Translations under genes and position numbers: made by a program
DNA from: Mediannikoviicoccus vaginalis
Lineage (GTDB): Bacteria > Bacillota > Clostridia > Tissierellales > Peptoniphilaceae
Reading direction: 5' to 3'
Length of the DNA stretch: 64,000 nucleotides
NCBI RefSeq assembly: GCF_928097925.1
Contig: NZ_CAKMRI010000001.1
Span: 1,364,001-1,428,000 of the forward strand
Notes under the pieces: generated by a model
Databases searched by the model: none
The model's input: only the letters and a program-made list of their open reading frames with translations
Told to the model about the DNA's origin: nothing
Shown here: positions 25,745 through 34,990 of the stretch, in pieces
Position numbering within the stretch: the first letter of the stretch is position 1
Layout: every line of letters starts with the position of its first letter

Positions 25745-27106
25745 ATTGCACTTACTCTACAAATCACCTAAAATAAAGTCACCACAACTCAAAAGGAGGT
25801 AAAGTAAGTGCAAATAAATAATATCACAAAGCTTGTGGGAATAAAAGGTATAAAATTAGAAAAAGTAGAAGAAACAGAAGACAAGATAACAATAACAGGT
25901 AAATGCAAGAAAAGACCTAAAACATGTCCTTGTTGTGGATCAAAAAAGATAGAAATACATGACCATAGACATCAAAACATAAGAGATCTACCATATAGAG
26001 ATAAACAAGTAGTATTAAAAATAGACGTACGAAGATTTAAATGTAGACAGTGCAATAAAAGATTTACAGAATCTAAACCATTCGTATCAAAACATTGCCA
26101 AATAACAACAAGACTCAAAAGAAGAGTATTAGAAGAATTTAAAAATAAAATATCCATCAAAGATATAGCTAAAAAATTTTATATTTCACCCAAAACAGTT
26201 ACAAACATAATAGATACCATAGAAATAAAAAGATTAAAACTAGGAGAAGTACTAAACATAGACGAATTCAAAGGAGACTCAGGAGGAGAAAAGTATCAGA
26301 CAATAATAGCAGATAGTCAAAATAAAAAGATATTAGACGTACTACCAACAAGGAAATTTGAATACCTAGATAAATACTTCAGTCAAATACCAAAAGAAGA
26401 AAAAGATAAAGTAAAAATCTTCGTAAGCGATATGTATAGACCGTATAGAGATATAAAGAAAAAACACTTTCCAAACGCAAAACATCTAATAGACAGATAT
26501 CACTTCATAAGACAGGTAACATGGGGATTTGAAAACACAAGAATAGCAGAATCAAAAAAGATGAAAAAACAAGAAAGAACACACTTTATGAGAAGTAAAT
26601 CCCTACTGACAAAACCAATGATAAAACTACACGAAGATGAAAAAATAAAAGTATCAATAATGTTAGAAAGAAACGAAGAAATAAGAAAAGCATACCTAAC
26701 AAAAGAAACCTTCTACAATTTAGTAATGAAGAGCGAAAACAAAGAGAAAGCTCAAAAAAACATACAAGGTTGGATAGAATACCTGTTAAAAGACGGATCC
26801 ATTAAGTGGAGAGCCTGTTTAACAGCCTTTAAGAACTGGATAGAACCAATATCCAATAGCTTTGACTACGAATTCACCAATGGGTACGTAGAAGGAATGA
26901 ACAACAAAATAAAAGTATTAAAGAGAATAACATTTGGAATGAAAAATTTCAAAAGATTTAGAAATAGGATATTAGCACTCGAATAATATACAAGAACTGA
27001 ATAAAAGAATTAGCTTTTAGGAAAAATAAGCCTATAGGCTTATTAAGTGAACCTAAAAACAGTAAAAAAGTGACTATTTAGTTAGGTCTTTTAAAAGTAA
27101 GTGAAT
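25745..27106 (+). mobile_element. ISL3-family insertion sequence
   Basis: About 1.36 kb with one intact transposase gene. Ends are set by imperfect inverted repeats: left 25745-25782 (ATTGCACTTACTC ... AAGTCAC) and right 27070-27106 (GTGAC ... AAGTAAGTGAAT), sharing the pattern ATT-CACTTACT and GTCAC. I see no convincing 8-bp target duplication; the left flank is AT-only. It separates arcC from arcA. Confidence 0.85.
25808..26986 (+). CDS. ISL3-family transposase
   Basis: A 392-residue DDE transposase. The N-terminus has a zinc-binding CPCCGSKK and CRQCNKRF pair (about residues 39-44 and 79-84), followed by a helix-turn-helix (IKDIAKKFYISPKTVTNI). The catalytic Asp residues are in LNIDEFKG and FVSDMYRPY and the Glu in NGYVEGMNNKIK. 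Start is a GTG at 25808 with AAAAGGAGGT seven bases upstream. The frame is uninterrupted, so the element may still be active. Confidence 0.93.
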   Translation: MQINNITKLVGIKGIKLEKVEETEDKITITGKCKKRPKTCPCCGSKKIEIHDHRHQNIRDLPYRDKQVVLKIDVRRFKCRQCNKRFTESKPFVSKHCQITTRLKRRVLEEFKNKISIKDIAKKFYISPKTVTNIIDTIEIKRLKLGEVLNIDEFKGDSGGEKYQTIIADSQNKKILDVLPTRKFEYLDKYFSQIPKEEKDKVKIFVSDMYRPYRDIKKKHFPNAKHLIDRYHFIRQVTWGFENTRIAESKKMKKQERTHFMRSKSLLTKPMIKLHEDEKIKVSIMLERNEEIRKAYLTKETFYNLVMKSENKEKAQKNIQGWIEYLLKDGSIKWRACLTAFKNWIEPISNSFDYEFTNGYVEGMNNKIKVLKRITFGMKNFKRFRNRILALE

Positions 27107-27389
27107 AATGATGTATAAATAAGAGGAGATGCCAACTTTATAGGTTAGCATCCCCCAATGGATTCTTTAGAGCCCTTTTTATTTACATTAAATCTTATTA
27201 AATCTAGAGCAAGGTAAAAAATTATAGATAATCGTTTTTAGAAAAAAATTGAAGAATTTATGAAAAATGTTGTAGATACAACTTTAAGAGAAGAATTTAT
27301 GTTGTAAAATGTAATTGAACATAAGGGAAATGTACAAAAAATATTATGAGGAAAACATTAACTCAATAGATTGGAAAAGAGGTGTTAAC
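27107..27389. other. Spacer between IS and arcA
   Basis: AT-rich gap holding an inverted repeat GATGCCAAC (27128-27136) / GTTAGCATC (27144-27152) that is not followed by a T-run, and no credible gene. The old promoter of arcA presumably lay here or was displaced by the IS. An in-frame TTG at 27315 extends arcA by 25 residues but lacks a ribosome site. Confidence 0.5.
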
Positions 27390-28613
27390 TTGCACAGTAT
27401 TTATGTACCTAATGAAATAGGTAAATTAAAAAAGGTCATGTTACATCGTCCTGGAAACGAATTACTTAACATGACTCCCAGCGCTTTAGGAGATTTACTT
27501 TTTGATGACATACCATTCTTAAAAACAGCGCAAGAGGAACACGATAATTTCGCAAACGTTCTCAAGAACGAAGATATAGAAGTTGTTTATCTAGAAAATC
27601 TAGTAGCAGAAATATTGGATAAAAAACCTGAAGTAAGGGAAATATTCATAAAACAGTTACTAGAAGATGCAAACATTCAAAGTACGAAGAGAAACGATGC
27701 GGTTAAAGAATACTTAGAATCTATAAAAGACTCTAAAGAGCTTGTAGATAAGGTTATGGCAGGGGTAAGTTTAAAGAAATTGGATTTAAACGAATCTGAT
27801 TTCATAAAGGCTTGCAACAGTGATAACTTTGATATGGCACTTATGCCAATGCCAAACCTATACTTTACAAGAGATCCCTTTGCAAATGTAGGCACAGGTG
27901 TTATCATAAATAGGATGAAGAACTTAGTAAGACAAAGGGAAACGATTTTTGGAGATATTTTATTTACTTATGGTGATGGATATAAAGATGTAGATAAACT
28001 TTATAGCAGATATGAAGAGTACTCAATTGAAGGTGGAGATGTCCTAATCATCAATGAACACACTTTAGCTATAGGAATTTCTCAAAGAACTGATGCAGAA
28101 GCAATTGAAAAGCTTGCACAAAATATATTCTTCCACTCAGAAAGTAAAATAGATACTATTCTTGCAATAGACATTCCTAAGATTAGAGCATTCATGCACT
28201 TAGACACTGTATTTACTCAAATCGACTACGATAAGTTTACAGTTCACCCAGGAATATTCAGAACACTAAGAGTATTCGAGTTAACTAAGGGTAATGCAGA
28301 AGATGAAATAAAATCTGTAGAGATGCATGACAGCTTAGATCATATACTAAGTAAATACTTAGATAGAAAAATTGAACTTATCCTTTGTGGTGGAGGAGAC
28401 AGACTTGTTTCTGAAAGAGAACAATGGAATGATGGATCAAATACACTATGTATTGCTCCGGGAACCGTTGTAGTATATGAAAGAAATACAGTTACAAATG
28501 ATATCCTTGAAGAAAAGGGAATTAAAGTTCTAAAGATTAAAGACAGTGAAATTTCTCGAGGACGTGGCGGCCCAAGATGTATGAGTATGCCATTCTTAAG
28601 AGAAGATATTTAA
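27390..28613 (+). CDS. arcA: Arginine deiminase
   Basis: Hydrolyses arginine to citrulline and ammonia, first step of the arginine deiminase pathway. I place the start at TTG 27390, with AAGAGGTG upstream, giving 407 residues starting MHSIYVPNEIGKLKKVMLHRPG, the family's usual start and length. Guanidino-modifying enzyme motifs are FTRDPFANVG (~residue 160), EGGDVLIINE, MHLDTVFTQID with the catalytic His, and the nucleophile Cys in RGGPRCMSMP (~397). arcB follows after 18 nt. The IS insertion upstream means its transcription starts in the 280-bp spacer or in the IS itself. Confidence 0.95.
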   Translation: MHSIYVPNEIGKLKKVMLHRPGNELLNMTPSALGDLLFDDIPFLKTAQEEHDNFANVLKNEDIEVVYLENLVAEILDKKPEVREIFIKQLLEDANIQSTKRNDAVKEYLESIKDSKELVDKVMAGVSLKKLDLNESDFIKACNSDNFDMALMPMPNLYFTRDPFANVGTGVIINRMKNLVRQRETIFGDILFTYGDGYKDVDKLYSRYEEYSIEGGDVLIINEHTLAIGISQRTDAEAIEKLAQNIFFHSESKIDTILAIDIPKIRAFMHLDTVFTQIDYDKFTVHPGIFRTLRVFELTKGNAEDEIKSVEMHDSLDHILSKYLDRKIELILCGGGDRLVSEREQWNDGSNTLCIAPGTVVVYERNTVTNDILEEKGIKVLKIKDSEISRGRGGPRCMSMPFLREDI

Positions 28614-28631
28614 TATAATTGGAGGTATTTA

Positions 28632-29624
28632 ATGGGAGTAAACTTAAGAGGAAGAAGCTTTTTAAAATTATTGGATTACACAACAGAAGAAATTGAATAT
28701 CTAATGAGTTTATCAGAAAACTTCAAAGACTTAAAACGTGCGGGAACACCACACAAGTACTTAGAAGGAAAGAACATAGTACTTCTATTCGAAAAGACTT
28801 CAACAAGAACAAGATGTTCATTTGAAGTAGCAGGATACGACCTAGGAATGGGAGTTACTTATCTAGATCCAGGCAGCTCTCAAATGGGACATAAAGAAAG
28901 TATCAAAGATACAGCAAGAGTTCTTGGAAGAATGTATGATGGAATCGAATACAGAGGATTCTCACAAGAATTAGTAGAAGACCTTGCAAAATACTCAGGA
29001 GTGCCAGTATGGAACGGACTTACAGATATGTTCCACCCAACACAAATGATTGCAGACTTCTTAACAGTAAAAGAAAACTTTGGACAATTAAAAGGACTTA
29101 AATTCGTATACCTTGGAGACGCAAGAAACAACGTAGCAAACTCACTAATGATAGCATCAGCAAAACTCGGAGTAAACTTCGTAGGATGCTGTCCAGACGA
29201 ATTAAAACCAGAAGAAAGTTTAATAGAAGAAGCTAAGAAAATAGCAAAAGAAAATAGATGTACAATCGAATTTGAATCAGATGTTATGAAGGCGACAAAA
29301 GACGCACATGTACTATACACAGACATCTGGGTATCAATGGGAGAACCTGCTGAAATTTGGGAACAAAGAATAAAACAACTTAAAGCTTACCAAGTTAACA
29401 AAGAAGTTATGGATAACGCAGACGAAGACGCAATCTTCTTACACTGCTTACCATCATTCCATAACCTAGAAACAACAACAGCAGTAGAAGTAAACGACAA
29501 ATTCAACATTCCAGAAATGGAAGTAACAGACGAAGTATTTGAATCAGCTAAATCTAAAGTTATGGATCAAGCTGAAAACAGAATGCATACTATAAAAGCA
29601 GTTATGTATGCAACATTAAAATAA
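28632..29624 (+). CDS. arcB: Ornithine carbamoyltransferase (catabolic)
   Basis: Phosphorolyses citrulline to ornithine and carbamoyl phosphate, which ArcC uses for ATP. The 330 residues include the carbamoyl-phosphate motif FEKTSTRTRCSFE (~residues 54-66), HPTQMIADFLTV (~136-147) and the Cys loop FLHCLPSFHN (~272-281). Length and order with arcA support the catabolic role. GGAGG lies before the ATG. The amidinotransferase homologue follows 43 nt later without a terminator between them, so the three genes are probably one transcript. Confidence 0.95.
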   Translation: MGVNLRGRSFLKLLDYTTEEIEYLMSLSENFKDLKRAGTPHKYLEGKNIVLLFEKTSTRTRCSFEVAGYDLGMGVTYLDPGSSQMGHKESIKDTARVLGRMYDGIEYRGFSQELVEDLAKYSGVPVWNGLTDMFHPTQMIADFLTVKENFGQLKGLKFVYLGDARNNVANSLMIASAKLGVNFVGCCPDELKPEESLIEEAKKIAKENRCTIEFESDVMKATKDAHVLYTDIWVSMGEPAEIWEQRIKQLKAYQVNKEVMDNADEDAIFLHCLPSFHNLETTTAVEVNDKFNIPEMEVTDEVFESAKSKVMDQAENRMHTIKAVMYATLK

Positions 29625-29667
29625 TAATAATTGCTTTGCAATTAAATATATAATTGGAGGAACAAAA

Positions 29668-30825
29668 ATGAAAATAGTTAATTCATGGAACGACTTTGAC
29701 CCTCTAAAAAGAGTCATAGTAGGTAGAGCAGACAATTGTTGTATTTCACCTTCAGAACCAGCTTCTGAAGCTAAAGTACCACTAGACAGTCCAATGAGAG
29801 GTATGACAGGACCTAGACCATTAGACACAGTTGAAAAAGCAAACGCACAACTTGACAACTTAGCAAAAGTATTAGAAGACCACGGCGTTATCGTTGATAG
29901 ACCAGAACCATTACAATTCAACCAAGCTGTAGTAACTCCTTTCTTTATGACAGGTTCTCAATTTGGATGTATGCCACCTAGAGACGTATTACTTACAATT
30001 GGTAGCGATATAATCTGTGCATCTATGTCATTTAGATCAAGATTCTTCGAACATTATTGCTATCATAAAAACCTTCGCGAATATTTCGAAAAGGACCCAG
30101 AATTTAGATGGTTCTACGGACCAAGACCACAATTAAGTGACGAAAGTTACGATATGCACTATTGGGACGATGTAGACGGACACGAAGTTACTGAAGAAAT
30201 CTTACTTGAAAGAACTGCTAACTTAGAAATGGTTACTAAAGAACACGAAATTCTATTTGACGCAGCAGATGTTATGAGACTTGGTAAAGATTTATTTATC
30301 CAAAAAGGTTTAACAACTAACTGGAAGGCTATGGAATGGTTAAGAAGAATGTACCCTGATTTCAGAGTTCACTCTCTAAACTTCCCAGGAGACCCATACC
30401 CAATCCACATTGACGCTACATTTGTACCATTAAGACCTGGTCTAATTATAAATAACCCACACAGAAGATTACCTAAGGAACAAAGAGCTATCTTCGAAGC
30501 TAACGATTGGGAAATCGTAGACGCAGCAATGCCGGCTCACGAGGAACCACCTGAATTATGTTATTCAAGTGTATGGCTATCAATGAACTGCCTAGTTCTT
30601 GACCACAACACAGTAATAGTTGAAGCTTCTGAAACAGCACAACTTGAACAAATGGATAAATTAGGCATGAACGTAATACCTGTTCCATTCAGAGATGCAT
30701 ATCCATTTGGTGGAGGTTTACACTGTGCTACAGCTGACGTTTACCGTGAAGGAGAATGTCAAGATTACTTCCCTAACCAAGTTGAAGATCCTACTCTTAT
30801 CACTTACGCAGACAAGAGATGGTAA
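29668..30825 (+). CDS. Glycine amidinotransferase (AGAT)-like enzyme
   Basis: A 385-residue guanidino-modifying enzyme closely similar in layout to L-arginine:glycine amidinotransferase, which transfers the amidino group of arginine to glycine giving ornithine and guanidinoacetate. The catalytic set is visible: FDAADVMRLGKDLF with Asp ~198, PIHIDATF with His 247, and GGGLHCATADV with Cys 353; spacing fits the human enzyme. The N-terminal VNSWNDFDPLKRVIVGRAD is also typical. It sits after arcA-arcB and ahead of a symporter. The direction may be reversed here: an imported guanidino compound plus ornithine would give arginine, which ArcA then ferments. The acceptor specificity cannot be told from sequence alone. 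Confidence 0.85.
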   Translation: MKIVNSWNDFDPLKRVIVGRADNCCISPSEPASEAKVPLDSPMRGMTGPRPLDTVEKANAQLDNLAKVLEDHGVIVDRPEPLQFNQAVVTPFFMTGSQFGCMPPRDVLLTIGSDIICASMSFRSRFFEHYCYHKNLREYFEKDPEFRWFYGPRPQLSDESYDMHYWDDVDGHEVTEEILLERTANLEMVTKEHEILFDAADVMRLGKDLFIQKGLTTNWKAMEWLRRMYPDFRVHSLNFPGDPYPIHIDATFVPLRPGLIINNPHRRLPKEQRAIFEANDWEIVDAAMPAHEEPPELCYSSVWLSMNCLVLDHNTVIVEASETAQLEQMDKLGMNVIPVPFRDAYPFGGGLHCATADVYREGECQDYFPNQVEDPTLITYADKRW

Positions 30826-30841
30826 TTCATTAGTTAAAAAC

Positions 30842-30871
30842 AAAGCTGTTACAAGAAATTGTAACAGCTTT
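30842..30871 (+). terminator. Hairpin after the amidinotransferase gene
   Basis: Perfect 13-bp stem AAAGCTGTTACAA / TTGTAACAGCTTT with a GAAA tetraloop. The T-run is weak (TTTACTTTAAC), so it may be a partial terminator or a processing/stability element ahead of the symporter genes. Confidence 0.65.
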
Positions 30872-30915
30872 ACTTTAACAAAAAAAATTAAAATAAACCT
30901 TTCAAGGAGGTAATT

Positions 30916-31029
30916 ATGACAAGTTCATGGGCAGTTAACTGCTTTATAACAGGAAGTATAATACTTTTGGTTTATCCTGCGATAACGTTTATCTACAGAG
31001 AGACCAAATCTAAAGGCAAAAAGAGGTAA
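30916..31029 (+). CDS. 37-residue symporter small accessory membrane peptide
   Basis: MTSSWAVNCFITGSII followed by LLVYPAITFIYRETKSKGKKR: one membrane helix (about residues 8-28) with a basic tail. AAGGAGG lies 6 nt upstream and the gene ends 3 nt before the symporter ATG. Small proteins of this kind are known immediately upstream of certain sodium:solute symporters and are thought to be a subunit; this one fits by size, topology and place. Confidence 0.8.
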   Translation: MTSSWAVNCFITGSIILLVYPAITFIYRETKSKGKKR

Positions 31030-31032
31030 TTT

Positions 31033-32523
31033 ATGGCTAATTGGATAATATTTATAGTGGCCTCATGTGTTCTAATTGGTGTAGGATACATGTCAGGAAG
31101 AAAGATCGAAAAAGACCAAGTAGAGGGAGAAGGTTTTCTTCTTGGAGCAAAACAAATTGGACCGTTTATCGGTGCTGGAACATTAATGGCAACAGGATAT
31201 AGCGGTTGGGGATTTATAGGTTCTCCTGGTACTGCATATGCCTATGGAACAATTGAGCTATTGGCAAACTTTTTCTTTGCACCTGCAATAACCTTTGGTA
31301 CATTATGGTTTGCAAATTACATGAGAAAAAATGCAGAATCTATGGGTGGACTTACCGTACCAGAGTATCTATCAAAGATACATAGAGGTACAGAAGCAGA
31401 ACAAAGAAGAGTACACTTGTTAGCAGGATTTGCTACACTTATGTTCTTAACTGTATATATAGTTGGACAAATCAGAGCTGTCGGCCTTGTTGCATCAAAA
31501 TGGCTTGGAATATCTGAAGCCATAGCGGCAACAATATTGTTATTAGTAGTAATCATATTCACTATGCAAGGTGGACTTTTAGCGGTAGCTATAACAGATA
31601 CAATCATGTGTGTAGGAATGTTGGTTTCAGCAGTTATAGTAATAACAGTTATAAAACAAGATATTTCTATAATGGAACTTATTGATAAATTAGGTGAAAT
31701 AGATCCTAAAATAACAAACCCTGTTACATCAGTACCTTATGGTCGTAGCAAATACCAGGTATTTTTAGTATTTATCTATGCCTTGTTATTTACAACAACA
31801 CTTCCATATATGTCAGTAAGATTTTTGTCATTGAAAGAAGATTTAAAAGTTCATAAAATGGCTCTATATATGGCACCTATGGGACTAATACTTAGTTTTA
31901 TTCCTATGGTAGGTCTTTATATGAGATATAAAAATCCTGGACTTGAAAATCCAGATGCAGCAATGCCGGTATTTCTAAACACATATTTACATCCTGCTGT
32001 AGGTGGTGTGATAACGTTATTTATTCTATTCGCAATGTTATCAACAATAAGTTCGGTGCTACAAACGCAAGCTTCTGCGCTTTCCCACGACATGTACGTT
32101 TCTATTAAAAAGAAAATGCATCCAAAGGGAGATAAATTTAACAGACTTATGGTACTTGTAATAGCATTAGTATCACTATGGTTAACATTCGTTGCACCAC
32201 AAGGTATGTTAAATCAAATAGCATATATAGGAACAGGTGGTCTTATAGCAATGTTCTTAGGACCTACAATTGTACAAATTTTTATAAAAGCTAATGCTAA
32301 GACATGTTTTGTTTCAATGCTTGCAGGACTAATTACAAATGTATTCTTAGTTCTTGGAGTAAACACAGGATGGGTAGAAGCTCCAATTCTTGGAGGACTT
32401 GCTTCCGCAGTTGTATATGCAGTAATGGGATATATAACAAATGGAAACAAGAGAATACCTGATGGATATAACGAAAAGAAAATAGAAGAAGCTCTTGAAG
32501 AAGCAAAAGAAGAAGCAAAATAA
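31033..32523 (+). CDS. Sodium:solute symporter (SSS family)
   Basis: A 496-residue secondary transporter with about thirteen membrane helices. Typical SSS stretches are GTLMATGYSGWGFIGSPGTAYAYG near residues 51-75, GLTVPEYLSKIHRG and LFILFAMLSTISSVLQTQASALSHDMY with the Na2-site serines (~330-355). It ends in a Glu-rich cytoplasmic tail. It lies in a cluster with arc genes and an amidinotransferase, so a guanidino or amino-acid substrate (arginine, creatine, guanidinoacetate or similar) is a reasonable guess, not proven. It is partnered by the 37-residue peptide upstream. Confidence 0.88.
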   Translation: MANWIIFIVASCVLIGVGYMSGRKIEKDQVEGEGFLLGAKQIGPFIGAGTLMATGYSGWGFIGSPGTAYAYGTIELLANFFFAPAITFGTLWFANYMRKNAESMGGLTVPEYLSKIHRGTEAEQRRVHLLAGFATLMFLTVYIVGQIRAVGLVASKWLGISEAIAATILLLVVIIFTMQGGLLAVAITDTIMCVGMLVSAVIVITVIKQDISIMELIDKLGEIDPKITNPVTSVPYGRSKYQVFLVFIYALLFTTTLPYMSVRFLSLKEDLKVHKMALYMAPMGLILSFIPMVGLYMRYKNPGLENPDAAMPVFLNTYLHPAVGGVITLFILFAMLSTISSVLQTQASALSHDMYVSIKKKMHPKGDKFNRLMVLVIALVSLWLTFVAPQGMLNQIAYIGTGGLIAMFLGPTIVQIFIKANAKTCFVSMLAGLITNVFLVLGVNTGWVEAPILGGLASAVVYAVMGYITNGNKRIPDGYNEKKIEEALEEAKEEAK

Positions 32524-32564
32524 ATAACTCAAATTAAAATAAACAACTCAATTTAAAATAAAAA

Positions 32565-32589
32565 AGGGGAGGCGATGCCTCCTCTTTAT
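32565..32589. terminator. Hairpin between symporter and convergent regulator
   Basis: AGGGGAGGC / GCCTCCTCT stem with a GAT loop, A-run on the left and TTTATA on the right; usable from both sides. It touches the stop codon of the regulator gene. Confidence 0.7.
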
Positions 32590-33236
32590 ATTAACTCTTC
32601 CAGTAAGTCTGGCCTTAATACTTTTATATTAACTCCATTAACCTCTATAATCCCTTCACTTTCCATATACTTAAGCTCTGAATTTAAACAACATCTGTTA
32701 ACCCTTAAAAGATCTGCTAACATTTCTTGGGTCTTTGGAAGTTTTAAAGGATTTACCAAGTCCATATGTAATAGCCAATAGGCTAAACGCTGATTTATTT
32801 TATAGTACTGAGTTGCACGAAGAACAAATTTATTAAAACAAAGGTACTCTGACACAAAGGTCAATACATTGTTCATAAGAACTAGGTCATTATCTATAAT
32901 AGGTTTAAATTCGTCAAAGGGCATAAAGTATACTTCGGATCTTTTTATTGCATAAACATCATATGGGAAGTTAGAATAATTACCATAATGAAGATAAAAT
33001 GGAAAGGCATCTCCTTCGTTATAGTAGGAAGAAACAATCTCCTTGCCATTAATCATATACTCCGTAGTCTTTAGGCAACCCTTCCGAATGAGTAAAACGT
33101 ATTTCAAAAACTCGTCATTTCTAACGGAAATATTTTTAGCTTCATAATAATATATTTGAGGATTTATATCTATAATTGCTTGGGCAGTATCATCGGATAT
33201 ACCTTCAAATATTTTAAAATCGAGTAAATCTACCAT
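32586..33236 (-). CDS. Crp/Fnr-family transcription regulator
   Basis: A 216-residue regulator with an N-terminal cyclic-nucleotide-binding-like barrel (~1-125) and a C-terminal winged helix (~145-205, PKTQEMLADLLRVNRCCLNSELKYMESEGII). No Fnr-type Cys cluster is seen at the N-terminus. It converges on the symporter gene, close to arcA-arcB. In staphylococci and streptococci Crp/Fnr-type proteins (ArcR) control arc operons, so this gene could do the same (inference). A ribosome site AGGAGG is present upstream. The effector is not known. Confidence 0.85.
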   Translation of the reverse strand: MVDLLDFKIFEGISDDTAQAIIDINPQIYYYEAKNISVRNDEFLKYVLLIRKGCLKTTEYMINGKEIVSSYYNEGDAFPFYLHYGNYSNFPYDVYAIKRSEVYFMPFDEFKPIIDNDLVLMNNVLTFVSEYLCFNKFVLRATQYYKINQRLAYWLLHMDLVNPLKLPKTQEMLADLLRVNRCCLNSELKYMESEGIIEVNGVNIKVLRPDLLEELI

Positions 33237-33405
33237 AATTATCCTCCTTTTTTAATGTACATATACTAATCAACAATGTTGTTATTTAAATAGAAACGAA
33301 GAAACAAATTAGTTCTTCTCTACTCTTAAGTTTAACATATGAATGAAATAATTGGAAGAAAACATTTACAAGACAGCTGGTGTAATAAAAATAATTATTC
33401 TTCAA

Positions 33406-33446
33406 AATAAAAAGCTGTTAAGTATGAGACTCATACCTAACAGTTT
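33406..33446 (-). terminator. Terminator of the DUF1846 gene
   Basis: On the reverse strand AACTGTTAGGTATGA / TCATACTTAACAGCTT folds into a long stem with a three-base loop followed by TTTTATTTT. Confidence 0.85.
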
Positions 33447-33449
33447 AGT

Positions 33450-34928
33450 CTAAATATATATTGGTTTGTTTTCAAATACCGATTCACAAGTTGCTTGAAT
33501 TCCAAGCTTCTTAAATAATTTTTTATCTACAGATCCAAGCATTGCAGAAATGTGAACCTGAGCGCCCTTTAGTTTTGGTATTTGATCTAGTGCAAGTTGG
33601 GCTCTTTCGTCATTTGCCGCAGAAATTGAAAGGGCAATTAGCGTTTCGTCTATATGAAGTCTTGGGTTTTTGCTGCCAAGATAATCAATTTTCAGTTTTT
33701 GAATTGGCTCAATTGCTTCAGGAGATATAAGGTGAACAGGGTCTTCAATGCCAGCAAGGTACTTAAGTGCATTTAGTATAAGGGCCGCAGAAGGTCCAAG
33801 TAGGTCCGAGGTTTTTCCCGTAATGATGTGGCAGTCGGAAAGTTCCATTGCCGCAGCTGCAAAGCCCGTTTCGTCAGCTCTTTTCATTGCCGCCGTAACA
33901 ACTGGTCTATCCTCAGGACTAAGTTGAAGTTGCTTCATCAAAAGCTCTATTCTATATACAACTGAATGATTTATTCTTCCCTTTGCATATTCGTTTAGGG
34001 CGTCATAATACCTTCTGATAATCTCTTGTTTAGAAGCCTCTCTACAAACTTCGTCATCGGAAATACAAAATCCAACCATGTTTACACCCATGTCAGTTGG
34101 GGAGTAGTATGGAGAACTTCCGTAAATCATTTCAAACATCGCCTTTAAAACTGGAAATATTTCAACGTCTCTATTGTAGGACACCACAGTTTCGCCGTAG
34201 TGCTCAAGATGATAGGGGTCAATCATATTTATATCATTTAAATCTGCAGTTGCCGCTTCATATGCCAAGTTGATTGGATGCTTAAGTGAAAGATTCCATA
34301 TAGGGAAGGTTTCAAACTTTGCATACCCTGCCCTAATACCTCTTTTTTGATCGTGATAAAGTTGTGATAGACAGGTTGCCATCTTTCCACTTCCAGGTCC
34401 CGGTGCGGTTACAACAATTAGCGGCTTAGTTGTCTTTATATATTCGTTTTTTCCAAATCCCTTTTCGCTAACGATATTCATAATGTCAGAAGGATAGTCT
34501 TCTATTATATAGTGGGTGTACACATCTATTCCAAGATTAGTAAGTCTTTCTTTAAAAAGATCTGCTCCTGGCTGTCCAGTGTACTGTGTTATAACAACTG
34601 ACCCCACATATAGTCCATACTTCTTAAAACAGTCGATTAGACGTAGAAGTTCTATGTCATAAGTTATACCAAGATCTCCTCTAACCTTATTCTTTTCAAT
34701 ATCCTTGGCATTAATGGTTATGATTATCTCAATTTCTTGGGACAATTCCATCAAGAGTCTAAGCTTTATATCCGGTTCAAAACCAGGCAGAACTCTTGAG
34801 GCGTGGTAGTCGTCAAAGAGCTTTCCACCAAATTCAAGATAGAGCTTGTTGTCGAACTGTTCTATCCTCTTTCTGATATTTTTAGATTGTAATTCAATAT
34901 ATTTATCCTTATCAAAACCGATTTTCAT
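33450..34928 (-). CDS. DUF1846 family protein
   Basis: A 492-residue cytosolic protein of the DUF1846 family, conserved in many Firmicutes and anaerobes and of unknown function. Landmarks include MKIGFDKDKYIELQSKNIRKRI, the P-loop-like VTAPGPGSGKMATCLSQLYHD (~residues 172-192), and SPTDMGVNMVGFCISDDEVC. It is monocistronic with its own terminator and a GGGGGA ribosome site before the ATG. The glycine-rich loop suggests nucleotide binding, but no activity is established for it. Confidence 0.9.
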   Translation of the reverse strand: MKIGFDKDKYIELQSKNIRKRIEQFDNKLYLEFGGKLFDDYHASRVLPGFEPDIKLRLLMELSQEIEIIITINAKDIEKNKVRGDLGITYDIELLRLIDCFKKYGLYVGSVVITQYTGQPGADLFKERLTNLGIDVYTHYIIEDYPSDIMNIVSEKGFGKNEYIKTTKPLIVVTAPGPGSGKMATCLSQLYHDQKRGIRAGYAKFETFPIWNLSLKHPINLAYEAATADLNDINMIDPYHLEHYGETVVSYNRDVEIFPVLKAMFEMIYGSSPYYSPTDMGVNMVGFCISDDEVCREASKQEIIRRYYDALNEYAKGRINHSVVYRIELLMKQLQLSPEDRPVVTAAMKRADETGFAAAAMELSDCHIITGKTSDLLGPSAALILNALKYLAGIEDPVHLISPEAIEPIQKLKIDYLGSKNPRLHIDETLIALSISAANDERAQLALDQIPKLKGAQVHISAMLGSVDKKLFKKLGIQATCESVFENKPIYI

Positions 34929-34990
34929 ATGTCCCCCTAATATTCAAAATACATATTAAGTTTACTACAAAACGCTAAATTATGCCATTG

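Noticed and set aside
25737-27114. Target-site duplication of the ISL3 element
   Set aside because: The 8 bp on each side of the inverted repeats do not match.
27240-27305. Short reading frame before arcA resembling a transposase fragment
   Set aside because: Only about 15 codons, no ribosome site and no firm similarity.
27315-27389. N-terminal extension of arginine deiminase
   Set aside because: No ribosome site at 27315, and the family starts at the EIGKL strand served by the TTG at 27390.
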